From positions 1-64,000 of the forward strand of contig CAJTFO010000008.1 in assembly GCA_910575755.1 (NCBI GenBank): DNA of 64,000 bases. The letters run 5' to 3'. Below the pieces are notes generated by a model, which had not been told where the DNA came from, searched no databases, and saw only the letters and a list, made by a program, of their open reading frames with translations. Positions 31,752-41,300 of the stretch are shown here, piece by piece (position 1 is the first letter of the stretch; each line of letters starts with the position of its first letter). This stretch comes from Desulfovibrionaceae bacterium (lineage in GTDB: Bacteria; Desulfobacterota; Desulfovibrionia; Desulfovibrionales; Desulfovibrionaceae). A program made the position numbers and the translations under genes.

Positions 31752-33137
31752 TTACGCCTCCAGAAAGGCTTTGTAGGCTTCCAGCGTGGCGTGCAGGTCC
31801 GCCACGCTGGCCAGTTCAAAGGGGCTGTGCATGGAAAGCACGGCCGGGCCCAGGTCAATGACCCTCATGCCGTAGGCCGCCAGAAAAAGGGCCACCGTGC
31901 CGCCGCCGCCCAGATCCACCTTGCCCAGCTCGGCGGTCTGCCAGGGAATGCCTTTGGCGTTGTACAGGCCGCGCAATTGGCCGAAAAATTCGGCATCCGC
32001 CTCGCTGGCGCCGTATTTGCCGCGCGAACCCGTGAACTTGGAGAAGCAGGGGCCGCAGCCCAATTGGGCCGCGTTCTGTTTTTCATGAACCTCCTGAAAA
32101 TCCGGGTCCAGAGCTGCCTGAACATCGGCGGACAGGGCGCGGCTGTGCAGCAGCACATGCGAGGCGGGCACGCCCGGCGCCCAGGATCGGGCCAGATCCT
32201 CCACGCAGTACTGGAAAAAGCGCGAGGCCGCGCCCGTGGCCCCGTCCGAGCCGATTTCCTCCTTGTCCCAGAAGATCACGGCCATGTTGCCCTGTCCGGC
32301 TTCAGCCGTAAGCAGGGCTTCCAGGGCGGTGAACACGCAGATGCGGTCATCCTGCCCGTAGCCGCCCACCAGGGCCTTGTCAAAGCCCACGAAGCGCGCC
32401 GGACCGGCGGGCACGGCCTGAAGTTCGGCGGTGATCAGATCTTCTTCGCTGATGCCGTATTTTTTGTGCAGGATGTCCAGCAGTTGTTCCTTGATGGGTT
32501 CCTTGGGCGCGTCCTTGTCCTTTTTGCCGCCCTTGCCCTGCTTGGGGCTGTGGCTCAGGATGATGTTCAGTTTTTCGGCCTCAAAGGCTTCGCTGATGGT
32601 CTGGCCGCTCTGCTTCTGGGCCAGGTGCGGCAGCAGGTCCGCGATGCAGAACACCGGTTCGTCCGGCTTTTCCCCGATGTTTACCGTGAGGCTTTCGCCG
32701 TTTTCGCGGATGACCACCCCATGCAGGGCCAGGGGTCGCGCCAGCCACTGGTATTTGCGTATGCCGCCGTAATAGTGGGTCTTGGCCTGGGCCACGCCGG
32801 GCTGCTCGATGAGCGGGCGCTGTTTGAAATCCAGACGCGGGGTATCGGCATGGGCCGCGATAAGCGTCAGACCTTCTTCCAGCGGTCGGGAGCCGCGCCG
32901 GGCCGCGAACAGGGCTTTGCCGCGCAGGGGCCGCAGCACGCGCTCCCCGGCGAAGTCCTCGCCATAGCCGGCCTGGATCAGGCGTTCGCGCACATAGTCC
33001 ACGGTTTCGCGTTCGGTCTTGCAGCGGGTCAGAAAGTCGATGTAACGGACGGCCAGGGCTTCCATGCTCTTGCGTTGCGGGGCGTCGGCATAGGTTTCCC
33101 AGGCGTTTTGCGGTTTGTACGTCAAGGTCTTTTCCAT
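31752..33137 (-). CDS. M18-family aminopeptidase
   Basis: Encodes 461 residues. The di-zinc ligands of M18 peptidases are visible: LIAAHADTPRLDFK (His, Asp), WDKEEIGSDGATG (catalytic Glu-Glu and Asp) and LSMHSPFELAS (His near the C-terminus). The family removes acidic or neutral N-terminal residues from peptides in the cytoplasm as a large oligomer. The ATG at 33137 (MEKTLTYKPQNAWE) follows GGAAGC and lies 17 bp after selA, so it is the last gene of the folC-selA operon. A lysine-rich insert (KQGKGGKKDKDAPKE) occurs in the middle. Confidence 0.9.
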   Translation of the reverse strand: MEKTLTYKPQNAWETYADAPQRKSMEALAVRYIDFLTRCKTERETVDYVRERLIQAGYGEDFAGERVLRPLRGKALFAARRGSRPLEEGLTLIAAHADTPRLDFKQRPLIEQPGVAQAKTHYYGGIRKYQWLARPLALHGVVIRENGESLTVNIGEKPDEPVFCIADLLPHLAQKQSGQTISEAFEAEKLNIILSHSPKQGKGGKKDKDAPKEPIKEQLLDILHKKYGISEEDLITAELQAVPAGPARFVGFDKALVGGYGQDDRICVFTALEALLTAEAGQGNMAVIFWDKEEIGSDGATGAASRFFQYCVEDLARSWAPGVPASHVLLHSRALSADVQAALDPDFQEVHEKQNAAQLGCGPCFSKFTGSRGKYGASEADAEFFGQLRGLYNAKGIPWQTAELGKVDLGGGGTVALFLAAYGMRVIDLGPAVLSMHSPFELASVADLHATLEAYKAFLEA

Positions 33138-33153
33138 GATGCTTCCTTTTCGG

Positions 33154-34575
33154 CTATGGGGCATGGGGTGTGTCCGCCGCCTGCAACGCTGTTTGCAGGG
33201 CGCGCAGGAGCGGCGGATATTCGCCGCTTTCCAGCGTGCGCGGGTCCAGGCAGAAGTGGTCGTCCTCCAGACGGCCCAGCAGGGGCGGATCAGTGTCCAG
33301 CAGGGCGTTTTTCAGGGCCGTGGCGCTGATCCGCGCGGGTTTGAGGCATACCAGGCTGGTGGGCAGGTCGTATTGGGGAAAGGCCCCGCCGCCCACGCGC
33401 GAGACATCGGGGCGCACGCTCACCGCGCAGTCTTGGCCCAGGGCCTTGCGCAGCCGGGCGGCCAGGGCGCGGGCGCGCCTGTTCAGCTCTTCGGGCCGCA
33501 GGCAGATGCGGCGCAGCGTGGGAATGCGCTGGCGGGCTTGCTCCGGGTCCAGATAAAGACGCAGAGTGGCTTCCAGCGCGGCCAGGCAGAGCTTGTCGCA
33601 ACGCAGGGCGCGGGTCAGGGGATTGCGCTTCAGCGCGTCCACCATTTCCCTGCGTCCGGCGATGATGCCGGCCTGGGGGCCGCCCAGCACCTTGTCGCCG
33701 GAAAAAGTCACCAGGTCCGCGCCGCCCGCCAGCACCGAAGGTACGGTGGGTTCGTTGGGCAAGCCACAGGACGAGAAATCCATGAAGCTGCCGCTGCCCA
33801 GGTCTTCAAAAAGCGGCAGGTCGCGTTCACGCGCCAGGGCGGCCAGCTCCGGCAGTGACACGGCGGCATGAAAGCCCACTATGCGGTAATTGGAGGTGTG
33901 CACGCGCAGCAGGGCGCGGGTGTTCTCGTTGATGGCCGCCGCATAGTCGCGCAGATGGGTGCGGTTGGTGGCGCCCACCTCGCGCAGTTGCGCGCCGCTT
34001 TTTTCCATGACTTCGGGGATGCGGAAGCTGCCGCCGATCTCCACCAGTTCGCCGCGCGAAACAATCACCTCGCCGCCCTTGCAGAAGCCGTCCAGCATCA
34101 GCAGCACGGCGGCCGCGTTGTTGTTGACCACCAGGGCGGCCTCGGCCCCGCTCAGACGGCAGATCAGCTCTTCCACCAGCTCATAACGGCTGCCGCGCCC
34201 GCCGGTATTCAGGTTGAGTTCCAGATTGCAGTACCCCCCGGCGGCCAGAGCCACGGCCTGCCGGGCCTCCCGAGCCAGCACCGAGCGCCCCAGATTGGTG
34301 TGCACCACCACGCCCGTGGCGTTGAGCACCGGCCTGAGCCGGGGCCGCAGCCCGGCGCGCGCATGGGCCAGCAGAGCGGGCAGTTGGGCGTCCAGCCGCA
34401 ACAGGGCCGCCTCGCGGCAGCGGCCGGCGCGAATATCCTTTCGCCGGTCGTCCCAGAATGTGGCGACCAGTTCGCGCAACAGGGCGCGCGGAGCCGTTTC
34501 CAGTTCAGGATCGGCTTCGGTCAGGGCGTCCAGGCAAAGGTCTGTGGCGGGAATGGCGCGAAAGAGTTCGTTCAT
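33154..34575 (-). CDS. selA: L-seryl-tRNA(Sec) selenium transferase
   Basis: Encodes 473 residues. SelA is a PLP enzyme that turns Ser-tRNA(Sec) into Sec-tRNA(Sec) with selenophosphate. The PLP Lys lies in LVTFSGDKVLGGPQAGI. Other markers are RPVLNATGVVVHTNLGRSVLA and VNNNAAAVLLML. Its presence means the organism makes selenoproteins, as Desulfovibrio does in formate dehydrogenases and some hydrogenases. The start ATG overlaps the folC stop (ATGA). No selB, selD or tRNA-Sec was seen in this window. Confidence 0.95.
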   Translation of the reverse strand: MNELFRAIPATDLCLDALTEADPELETAPRALLRELVATFWDDRRKDIRAGRCREAALLRLDAQLPALLAHARAGLRPRLRPVLNATGVVVHTNLGRSVLAREARQAVALAAGGYCNLELNLNTGGRGSRYELVEELICRLSGAEAALVVNNNAAAVLLMLDGFCKGGEVIVSRGELVEIGGSFRIPEVMEKSGAQLREVGATNRTHLRDYAAAINENTRALLRVHTSNYRIVGFHAAVSLPELAALARERDLPLFEDLGSGSFMDFSSCGLPNEPTVPSVLAGGADLVTFSGDKVLGGPQAGIIAGRREMVDALKRNPLTRALRCDKLCLAALEATLRLYLDPEQARQRIPTLRRICLRPEELNRRARALAARLRKALGQDCAVSVRPDVSRVGGGAFPQYDLPTSLVCLKPARISATALKNALLDTDPPLLGRLEDDHFCLDPRTLESGEYPPLLRALQTALQAADTPHAP

Positions 34576-35876
34576 GGCAGGGCCTTTGGCGGCTCGGTCG
34601 CCGTCAGGTTGGGAAAAAGGGTGAAAAATTCGGCCAGCAGATAGAGGGAGCCGGTCAGCAATATGGGCCGTTCGGGGCTTGCGCCTTCCAGGCGGCGGGC
34701 GGCGGCCAGGGCTTGGGGCAGGGCGCGCGGTCCCGTCAGGGGCACGGCCGTGGCCGGGGCAAGGCTGTCGCAGGCCGCGGCCACCTCTCGCACGTCGGCG
34801 GCGCGCGGATTGTCCAGAGCGGGGATAAACAGGGGCGACGCGCCCAGCCGGTGTTTGAGCATCAGGGCCGCAGTGCGCCAGTCCTTGTCGCCCAGGCAGG
34901 AGAAAACGGCCCCGGCGGGGCGGACGCCCGACTGTTCCAGATGATCCAGCGCGCGCAGCAGGGCGCGCATGCCGTGGGGATTGTGCGCGCCGTCCAGCAG
35001 GAGGGCAGGATAATTTTCCGTAGCGGGCACGCTCTGCAAACGGCCCGCTAAAAAGGCGCGGGCAAGACCTTCCGCCTGCGCGGCGGCATGGTCGGCCCGC
35101 CTGCCCAGCAGTGGCGCGAGATGCCGCCAGGCCGCAAGGGCCAGCCCGGCATTGACCAGCTGATGCGGCCCGGCCAGCCCAAGACGGGGCAGCCATGCGG
35201 CGGGCAGCGCCTCGGCCTGATGCAAGGGCGCGCGATGGGCCCGCGCGGCTTCTGCCAGGCAATGCGCGGCCTCAGGAAATTGCGGCGCGGTGCAGAGCGG
35301 GGCCGGGCCGCGCACGGCGGCGGCCTTGTCCGCAGCGATGGCCGCGAGGGTGGGGCCCAGAATGTCCTTGTGGTCCAGAGCAATGGGCGTGTAGCAAAGC
35401 AGATCGGCGTCCAGCGCGGTGGTGGCGTCGTGGCGTCCGCCGAGCCCGGCCTCCATCACGGCCACATCCACGCCCTGTTCCCGGAAGAGCAGCAGGGCCA
35501 GCACCGTGAGAAATTCAAAATAGGTCAGGCCACCGGGCGGGGGAGCCGCGGCCATGATGGCATTGGCGTGCGCTGTCCAGGTTTCGCCGGGCAGGGCCTG
35601 CCCGTTCACGCGGATGCGCTCTTCGGGCGAAACAAAATGCGGCGAGGTGTACAGGCCGGTTTTACAGCCGTGAGCCGTGCAGAGCGCGGCCAGAAAGGCC
35701 GCCGTGGAACCCTTGCCGTTAGTGCCCAGAATCTGGACCACCGTGAAAGGCGGTCGGGTCAGGTTCAGGGCGGTCAGGGCGCGGCGCATGCGATCCAGGC
35801 GCATGTCCATGTGAAAAAGGCCGAGGCCGTCCAGATGGGCCAGTATGTCCTGAAAATTGTGGAACATGGTGCTCAT
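34572..35876 (-). CDS. folC: Folylpolyglutamate/dihydrofolate synthase
   Basis: Encodes 434 residues of the Mur-ligase family, adding Glu to folates in the cytoplasm. The ATP loop is ILGTNGKGSTAAFL, the folate loop GLYTSPHFVSPEERIRVNG, and GLGGRHDATTA and LLLDGAHNPHG complete the family pattern. The ATG at 35876 (MSTMFHNF) or 35867 (MFHNF) is the likely start. The frame stays open for another 280 bp upstream, where it has hydrophobic, membrane-protein-like sequence unrelated to FolC. Its end overlaps selA by ATGA, so folC, selA and the M18 gene form an operon. Confidence 0.93.
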   Translation of the reverse strand: MSTMFHNFQDILAHLDGLGLFHMDMRLDRMRRALTALNLTRPPFTVVQILGTNGKGSTAAFLAALCTAHGCKTGLYTSPHFVSPEERIRVNGQALPGETWTAHANAIMAAAPPPGGLTYFEFLTVLALLLFREQGVDVAVMEAGLGGRHDATTALDADLLCYTPIALDHKDILGPTLAAIAADKAAAVRGPAPLCTAPQFPEAAHCLAEAARAHRAPLHQAEALPAAWLPRLGLAGPHQLVNAGLALAAWRHLAPLLGRRADHAAAQAEGLARAFLAGRLQSVPATENYPALLLDGAHNPHGMRALLRALDHLEQSGVRPAGAVFSCLGDKDWRTAALMLKHRLGASPLFIPALDNPRAADVREVAAACDSLAPATAVPLTGPRALPQALAAARRLEGASPERPILLTGSLYLLAEFFTLFPNLTATEPPKALP

Positions 35877-36008
35877 GGCCGCCACAGTATCCGAAAGCGG
35901 GCCGCCTGTCAGCAGGGCCGCCGCCGTGACCACGGAGACCACATAGAGGAACACCCTGCCGGGGAAAAGCCAGTTGAGCAGCACGATGACGACCGTATTG
36001 ATGAAGGA
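35877..36008 (-). pseudogene. Possible membrane-protein C-terminal remnant fused in frame ahead of folC
   Basis: The reading frame continuous with folC encodes about 44 residues beginning SFINTVVIVLLNWLFPG and continuing through VVSVVTAAALLTGG. They form two membrane-helix-like stretches with natural membrane-protein composition. FolC proteins do not have this. No start codon, ribosome site or stop separates it cleanly. I read it as the tail of a decayed membrane protein; chance hydrophobicity is possible. Confidence 0.35.
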
Positions 36009-36148
36009 ATGTGGCTTTCCGGAAGAGGCTGATCTTAAAAACCAGCCCTGTTTTGCCATAGCGAGAATTGCTGTGCAAAGACTGCGCCTCTTGCTTTTGA
36101 CGGACGAATCCGGCATACTGGAACCAGAGGTTAGAGTAAAAATTAGCC

Positions 36149-36739
36149 ATGAACGCACGCAAAATCCGTGAAGACCTGGGCCGCGTCAAGACCAGCTGCC
36201 AGCGGGGCGATTTGCCTCGCGCCATTTATCTGACCATCTCCTCTTTCAAAGAACTGGGCGGACAAAGCGCGCCCACGGATCTGCGCGGCGACTTTCGTAC
36301 CGCGCTCTCCGCGCTGACCTCGGACCCGCAATATAAAAAAGAATGCGGTCAGGCCCTGACCTACCAGCCAGGCAAGGAGCGCGAACTGCTCACTTTTTTC
36401 ATCAACCTCTACAAGGAGCTCCAGGGCCAGGAAAACCAGGAGGACTACGAAACCACTCTGCAACGCAAGATCAATCTGGATCGCTGCCTCAGGGACGGCA
36501 AACTCTTTCTGAAGCAGGGCAAACCCTCTGAAGCCGATACCTGCTTTGCCGAGGCGCTCAAATACTACAAAAACGAATTCGCCGCCTTTTCCATAATGGC
36601 CAGGGCCATGCTGGAGGCGGGCGAATACGTCCGCGCCCTGGGCCATGTGCGCCGGGGACTCAAGGAACGCCCCGACGACGCGGATCTGCGCCAGCTGGCG
36701 CAGGAATGCCTGCGTCTGCGGGCTGAGGCCAACCGCTGA
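36149..36739 (+). CDS. TPR-like protein of unknown function
   Basis: Encodes 196 residues, soluble, no signal peptide. The C-terminal half has tetratricopeptide-type helix pairs (CLRDGKLFLKQGKPSEADTCFAEALKYYKNEF and ALGHVRRGLKERPDDADLRQLA). The N-terminal half (KIREDLGRVKTSCQRGDLPRAIYLTISSFKEL) is also helical. It is divergent from folC and followed by a gap with an inverted repeat before the nuclease genes. Function unknown; TPR proteins usually act as scaffolds. Confidence 0.78.
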   Translation: MNARKIREDLGRVKTSCQRGDLPRAIYLTISSFKELGGQSAPTDLRGDFRTALSALTSDPQYKKECGQALTYQPGKERELLTFFINLYKELQGQENQEDYETTLQRKINLDRCLRDGKLFLKQGKPSEADTCFAEALKYYKNEFAAFSIMARAMLEAGEYVRALGHVRRGLKERPDDADLRQLAQECLRLRAEANR

Positions 36740-37038
36740 CCCGCAGCGACTTTTGCCCTTCCCGCCGCTCTTTTCCCTCGTCATGGCGCTTGGGTCTTTC
36801 TTTTTATGCGCAAAATTTCGGAAAAAGCGCCTGCCGAAGAATTGAGACATTCGCCTTTTCAATGATTTTCTAAAAAATTCATTTTGAATCTCAGATAGTT
36901 GAAATGCGGCTTTCATTGCAAAAATGAATGTCTCCAAGAACTGTCGCGCTTGTCATGATGTCTGAAAAAGTCTAGACTTTCGCGGTTATTCTTTCTCGTA
37001 TAGCTCTCTATTATATACCCGCAAGCGAGGCTTTGCGC
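36740..37038. other. AT-rich intergenic region with a long imperfect inverted repeat
   Basis: About 300 bp without a gene, clearly more A+T-rich than its surroundings. Arms GAGACATTC (36844-36852) and GAATGTCTC (36926-36934) are exact; further inside, TTTTCAATGA and TCATTGCAAAA pair in part. The stretch also holds the candidate promoter at 36950-36978. Confidence 0.6.
36950..36978 (+). promoter_or_regulatory. Candidate sigma-70 promoter of the nuclease operon
   Basis: TTGTCA and TAGACT are separated by 17 bp, about 60 bp before the start codon at 37039. Each hexamer deviates from consensus (TTGACA, TATAAT), so this is a moderate candidate. An alternative AT-rich -10 (TATTAT) lies near 37009. 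Confidence 0.35.
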
Positions 37039-38319
37039 ATGGACGCCATCCGCTACATCCACGCGGCCGATCTGCATCTGGACACGCCCTTTCAGGGGCT
37101 TTCGCGCGAGACTGCCCAGGGGGGACACCTGGCGCGCCTGCTGCACGACGCCACCTTTACGGCTCTGGAGCGCCTGTTCCGCCTCTGTGAGTCTGAAAAG
37201 CCCGACTTCCTGGTGCTGGCCGGCGACATCTATAATCAGGAAAACTACAGCGTCAAAGCCCAGCTTCGCCTGCGCGACGGTTGCGAACGGCTGAACCGGC
37301 TCGGCATCCGCGTTTTTCTGGCCCACGGCAACCACGATCCGCTGGATTCGCGGCTCAACGCCGTGGAGTGGCCGGACAACGTCACAGTGTTCGGGCCGGA
37401 GCCGGAACGCCATCTGCTGGAAAAGGACGGTCGCCCCCTGGCCGTGGTGCACGGCATCAGCCACGCCAAAGCCAGAGAGGGCCGCAACCTGGCCCGCTTC
37501 TTCCAGCGCGATACGCGCTATGACTGCTTTCAACTGGGCGTCCTGCATTGCACCGTGGAAGGCGAGAGCAAGGCGGACCGCTATGCCCCCTGCTGTCTGG
37601 ATGATCTCAAGTCCCCGGGGCTGGACGCCTGGGCGCTGGGGCATGTGCATGAACGCCGTGTGCTTTCGGAGGAACCCTTCATCGCCTATCCCGGCAACGC
37701 CCAGGGCCTGCACGTCAATGAGCCGGGCCCGCGCGGCTGCCTGCTGGTCACGGCCGCGCCCCGAGGCGGTTCCTACGTCTGTGACGCCGCTTTTCAGCTT
37801 CTGGGGCCCGTGCAGTGGGCAAAGCTGGAGCTGGATCTGGACGGCGTGAGCCATCTGGACGAGGTGGAACGCCGCCTGAACCAGTGCCTGGAGGATGCGG
37901 CACAAGCCGCGGATCCCGCCTGCGAGGCCATTATGGCCCGCATTACGCTGAGCGGACGCACCACGCTGGACGCCATGCTGCACGACGCCGCCAGTCAGGA
38001 GGATCTGGCCGAACGTCTCCGCCATCTGAGTTCGGGCATGCCGGGCGTCTGGCTCAAGGATCTGCGGGTGGAAACACGCCCCCTCACGGAACTGTCAGAA
38101 TATCTGCAACGCGAGGATCTGCTGGGCGAGGCCGTGCGCCTGACCGGGCGCATGCGCGAAAGCCGGGAAGCGTTGCAGGAGATTGCCGGCCCGGCCCTGG
38201 CCCCGTTGTTCGAGCACAAGCGCCTGCGCAAGGCTCTCACCCCGCCCGACGAATCCCAGATGCAAGCCCTGCTGCACGAGGCCGAGCGCCTCTGCGTGGA
38301 ACTGCTGGAGGTCCGCTGA
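37039..38319 (+). CDS. SbcD/Mre11-like (YhaO-type) DNA exonuclease
   Basis: Encodes 426 residues with the Mre11 phosphoesterase motifs: HAADLHLDTPF (D-x-H), VLAGDIYN (GD), LAHGNHDP (GNHD), LGVLHCTVEG (H) and WALGHVHERRV (GHxH). The C-terminal half is the capping/ATPase-binding region. Such nucleases process DNA ends with a Rad50/SbcC-like ATPase, encoded immediately downstream with a 1-bp TGATG overlap. The LHLDTPFQGL signature is closer to YhaO than to SbcD. GAGG lies ahead of the ATG. Confidence 0.9.
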   Translation: MDAIRYIHAADLHLDTPFQGLSRETAQGGHLARLLHDATFTALERLFRLCESEKPDFLVLAGDIYNQENYSVKAQLRLRDGCERLNRLGIRVFLAHGNHDPLDSRLNAVEWPDNVTVFGPEPERHLLEKDGRPLAVVHGISHAKAREGRNLARFFQRDTRYDCFQLGVLHCTVEGESKADRYAPCCLDDLKSPGLDAWALGHVHERRVLSEEPFIAYPGNAQGLHVNEPGPRGCLLVTAAPRGGSYVCDAAFQLLGPVQWAKLELDLDGVSHLDEVERRLNQCLEDAAQAADPACEAIMARITLSGRTTLDAMLHDAASQEDLAERLRHLSSGMPGVWLKDLRVETRPLTELSEYLQREDLLGEAVRLTGRMRESREALQEIAGPALAPLFEHKRLRKALTPPDESQMQALLHEAERLCVELLEVR

Positions 38320-41300
38320 TGTATATTGAATCCTTCCGCATCGACGGCTTCGGCATTTTCTCCGGCGTGCAGGTGAACAACCTGCCGCCCGGTCTGTCCA
38401 TCTTTCTGGGCCGTAACGAGGCCGGCAAGTCCACCTGTCTGGAATTTCTGCGCGCCATGCTCACAGGCTATCCCGATCCCCGCAGCCGTGAAGCCCGACG
38501 CAGTTACGCCCCCCTGCGCGGCGGCCAGCCTGGCGGCGGTCTTGTGCTGCGCGCGGACGGGCGGGAAGCGCTGCATCTGACGCGGCGGCCCGGCGCGGGC
38601 GGCGGTCTGCTGACGCTGAGCGAAGCGGATGGAACCGCGCTGCCGCCGGAACTTCTGCGGCAATTGCTCTTCGGGGTCAGCCGCGAGGTTTACCGCAACG
38701 TATTCGGCTTCAGCCTGAGTGAACTGGAAAATTTTGAAAGCCTGAGCGCCGAAGGCGTGCGCAATGCCCTTTATGGCGCGAGCTTCGGCCCCGGCCTGCG
38801 CGCGCCCGGCGACGCGCTGAAAATCCTGGAACGCCAGGCTGAGGATATTTTCAAGGGCAACGGCAGCAAACCCGCCTTGAACGCGGCCATCCGGCAACTG
38901 GAAGAACTGCGCGCCAGAATTGAGGATGTGGCGGCGGAATGCGCGGGCTTTGACGGCATGGCCCTGGAACTCTCGCACAAAAAGGCGGCTCTGGCCGATC
39001 TGCGCCGCCGCAAAAGCGATCTGGAAGGCGAGCGCCGCCTGCTGGAGCGTCGCCTGGGCGTCTGGCGGCAGTGGGATGAGTGGCGCATGACCGAACTTCG
39101 GCTGGAGCGCCTGACCCCGGTGAGCGAAAATTTTCCTGCGGACGGTCCGGCGCGGCTGGCCCGCCTTCAGGAAGCCCGCGAAACCTGCGAACGGCAACTG
39201 GCGGCCCACAAAGAAAAAATAACCCGCCTGCGCGAACGCCACGACGCCGTGCTGGTGGATCAGCCTCTGCTGGAGGCCCTGCCCGAACTGCGCCGCCTCT
39301 CCGAGCGCAAGAGCGGCTACCGGCAGGCGCTCAGTCTGCAAGCCGGCCAGCAGGACAGTTGCCGCCGGGCCGAGGCGGACCTGAGCCGCGAGCTGACCAG
39401 GCTGGGACCAGGCTGGGACTGCGAGCGCATCCGCGTCACGGACCGTTCTCTCTTTGCCCGCGAAGATCTGGAAAAGCAGGCCAGGGAAATGGCGGCGGCG
39501 GGCTCGGCCCATCAGGCGGCCGTGGATGCGCTGACCAAGGCCAACCGCGATGTGGAAACAGCCGAACGGGACGTGGCCGCCGCCCAAAGCGCTCTGGCGC
39601 TGCTGCCCGCGCCGGTGGCCGCTCTGGGCGACGAGGCCCGCGACGAGTTGCGCCAGACCCTGGCCCGGCTGGAGGAAGGCCGCCGCCAGTTGCCGGGCCG
39701 CCAGCGCGGCGTGCACAATGCGCACACGACTTTTGCCAGAGCCTATGATCCGCTGCGGCTTGCCAGCCCCGGCAGGACGCCCGGCACTGGCGGCAATGCC
39801 GGGCCGCGCGACATCCTTGACGGCTTGCTGGCCCGCCAGGAAGAGGCCCTGGCCCTGGCCGGCGAGGTGCAGGAGCGCCTGCGCGAAGCGGGCGAAGCCG
39901 CTCAGGCCGTCCAGCAGGCGGAAGAGCAGGTGGAGGCTGTCAAAATCCGCATGGATGATCTGCGCGCCGCCCAGCGCAATGCCAGCGGCCCCAGCCGTGA
40001 AGCGCTGGACGCCCGCGCGGCGGCCCTGCGCTCCCTGCGGGCGCTGTCGGCCAGCATGGGCACGGAACGCGAACGCCTTCAGGAACTGGACAACAGAATC
40101 AACAACGAACAGGCGCCCTCGCCGGTCAAAAGCCTGCCGCTGATCGTGGCGGGCGCGCTGCTCATCACGGCGGGCCTGGGCATTCTGCTGGCCTACTGGC
40201 GCTGGGGACTCGCCAGCCTGCCGATCAGCGGAACGCTGTCCCTGCCTGTCAGCCTCTGGTCCGGCTATCTGGTGCTGGTCTGCGGCGTGGCTTTTCTGGC
40301 CGGAGGTCTGCCGCGCAGCGGTTCCGAAGCCAAGCGCCACCAGCGCGAAATGGCGCAATTGCAGAACCGGCGCGAAACCTGCGCCCTGCATGTGGCCGAA
40401 CTGGGCGAAAAGGCCCGCCAGCTCTGCGCCGCCGCCGGCGTGGACAGTATGGATCTTGTCACTCTGGAAGCCACGGAAGTGTTGCTGGAGCGCGAACGCG
40501 AGCAATGCTTCCATGAAGAGCGTTCCCGCCGGGACATGGAAGGCCTGAAACGCGAAATGGGCCTGGCCAGGGCCCAGGTGGGCGCGGCCCAGGCCAGGGC
40601 GCACGAAACGGCCAACGTGGTTCAGCAGACCCGCCGCCGCTGGCATGAGCTTATGCTGGCCCTGCGCATCAGCAATGTGCCGTCGCCGGAAAGCGCGGCC
40701 ACCTTTTTCGCCAAGGCCGAATCCGCCAGTCTGGCCTTTGACGGCGTGGCCGCGGCGGAAGCCGAGCTGTGCGCGCTGCAAAACGATCTGCTTGATCTGG
40801 AAAAGCGCATGCGCGGCGTGCCCGCCGTGGATGAGCGCCTGATGCCGGACGCCGACTGCGCCGCAGTGGTGGAATGCGTGCGTCAGGTGCTGGATTCCTG
40901 CCGCGAGGCCGATGCCGCGCGTGAGCAGCGCATCAAGGCCGCAGCCGCGCTTCAGAATCACGAAAACGAGCTGGAGCGGGCCGGGAACCGCCAGCGCGAA
41001 GCTTCGGAACAGCTGCGCGCGGCCGAGGAACGCCTGGGCGCCGCACGCCAGAGCTGGAGGCGCGGCCTGCAAGGTCTTGGTCTGGGTGAGGATCTTGACC
41101 CCGAAACCGTGCGCGAGGCCTTCAAGTATATGGAAAACTGCCTGGCCGCCGAATCGGCTCTGGAACGCGCCCGCACCGAGCTGGCGCAGGGTCGGGCGGA
41201 GCTGGTCGCCCTGCGCGAACCGCTGGCCGCCCTGCTGGCTTCGCTTTCGCGGGATACGCTGCATGACGCGGACGGCGCGCCGGACTGGCTGGCCAGTCTG

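Noticed and set aside
33154..34575. A selenoprotein gene close to selA
   Set aside because: No frame with an internal TGA in a known selenoprotein motif was recognised nearby, so none can be claimed.
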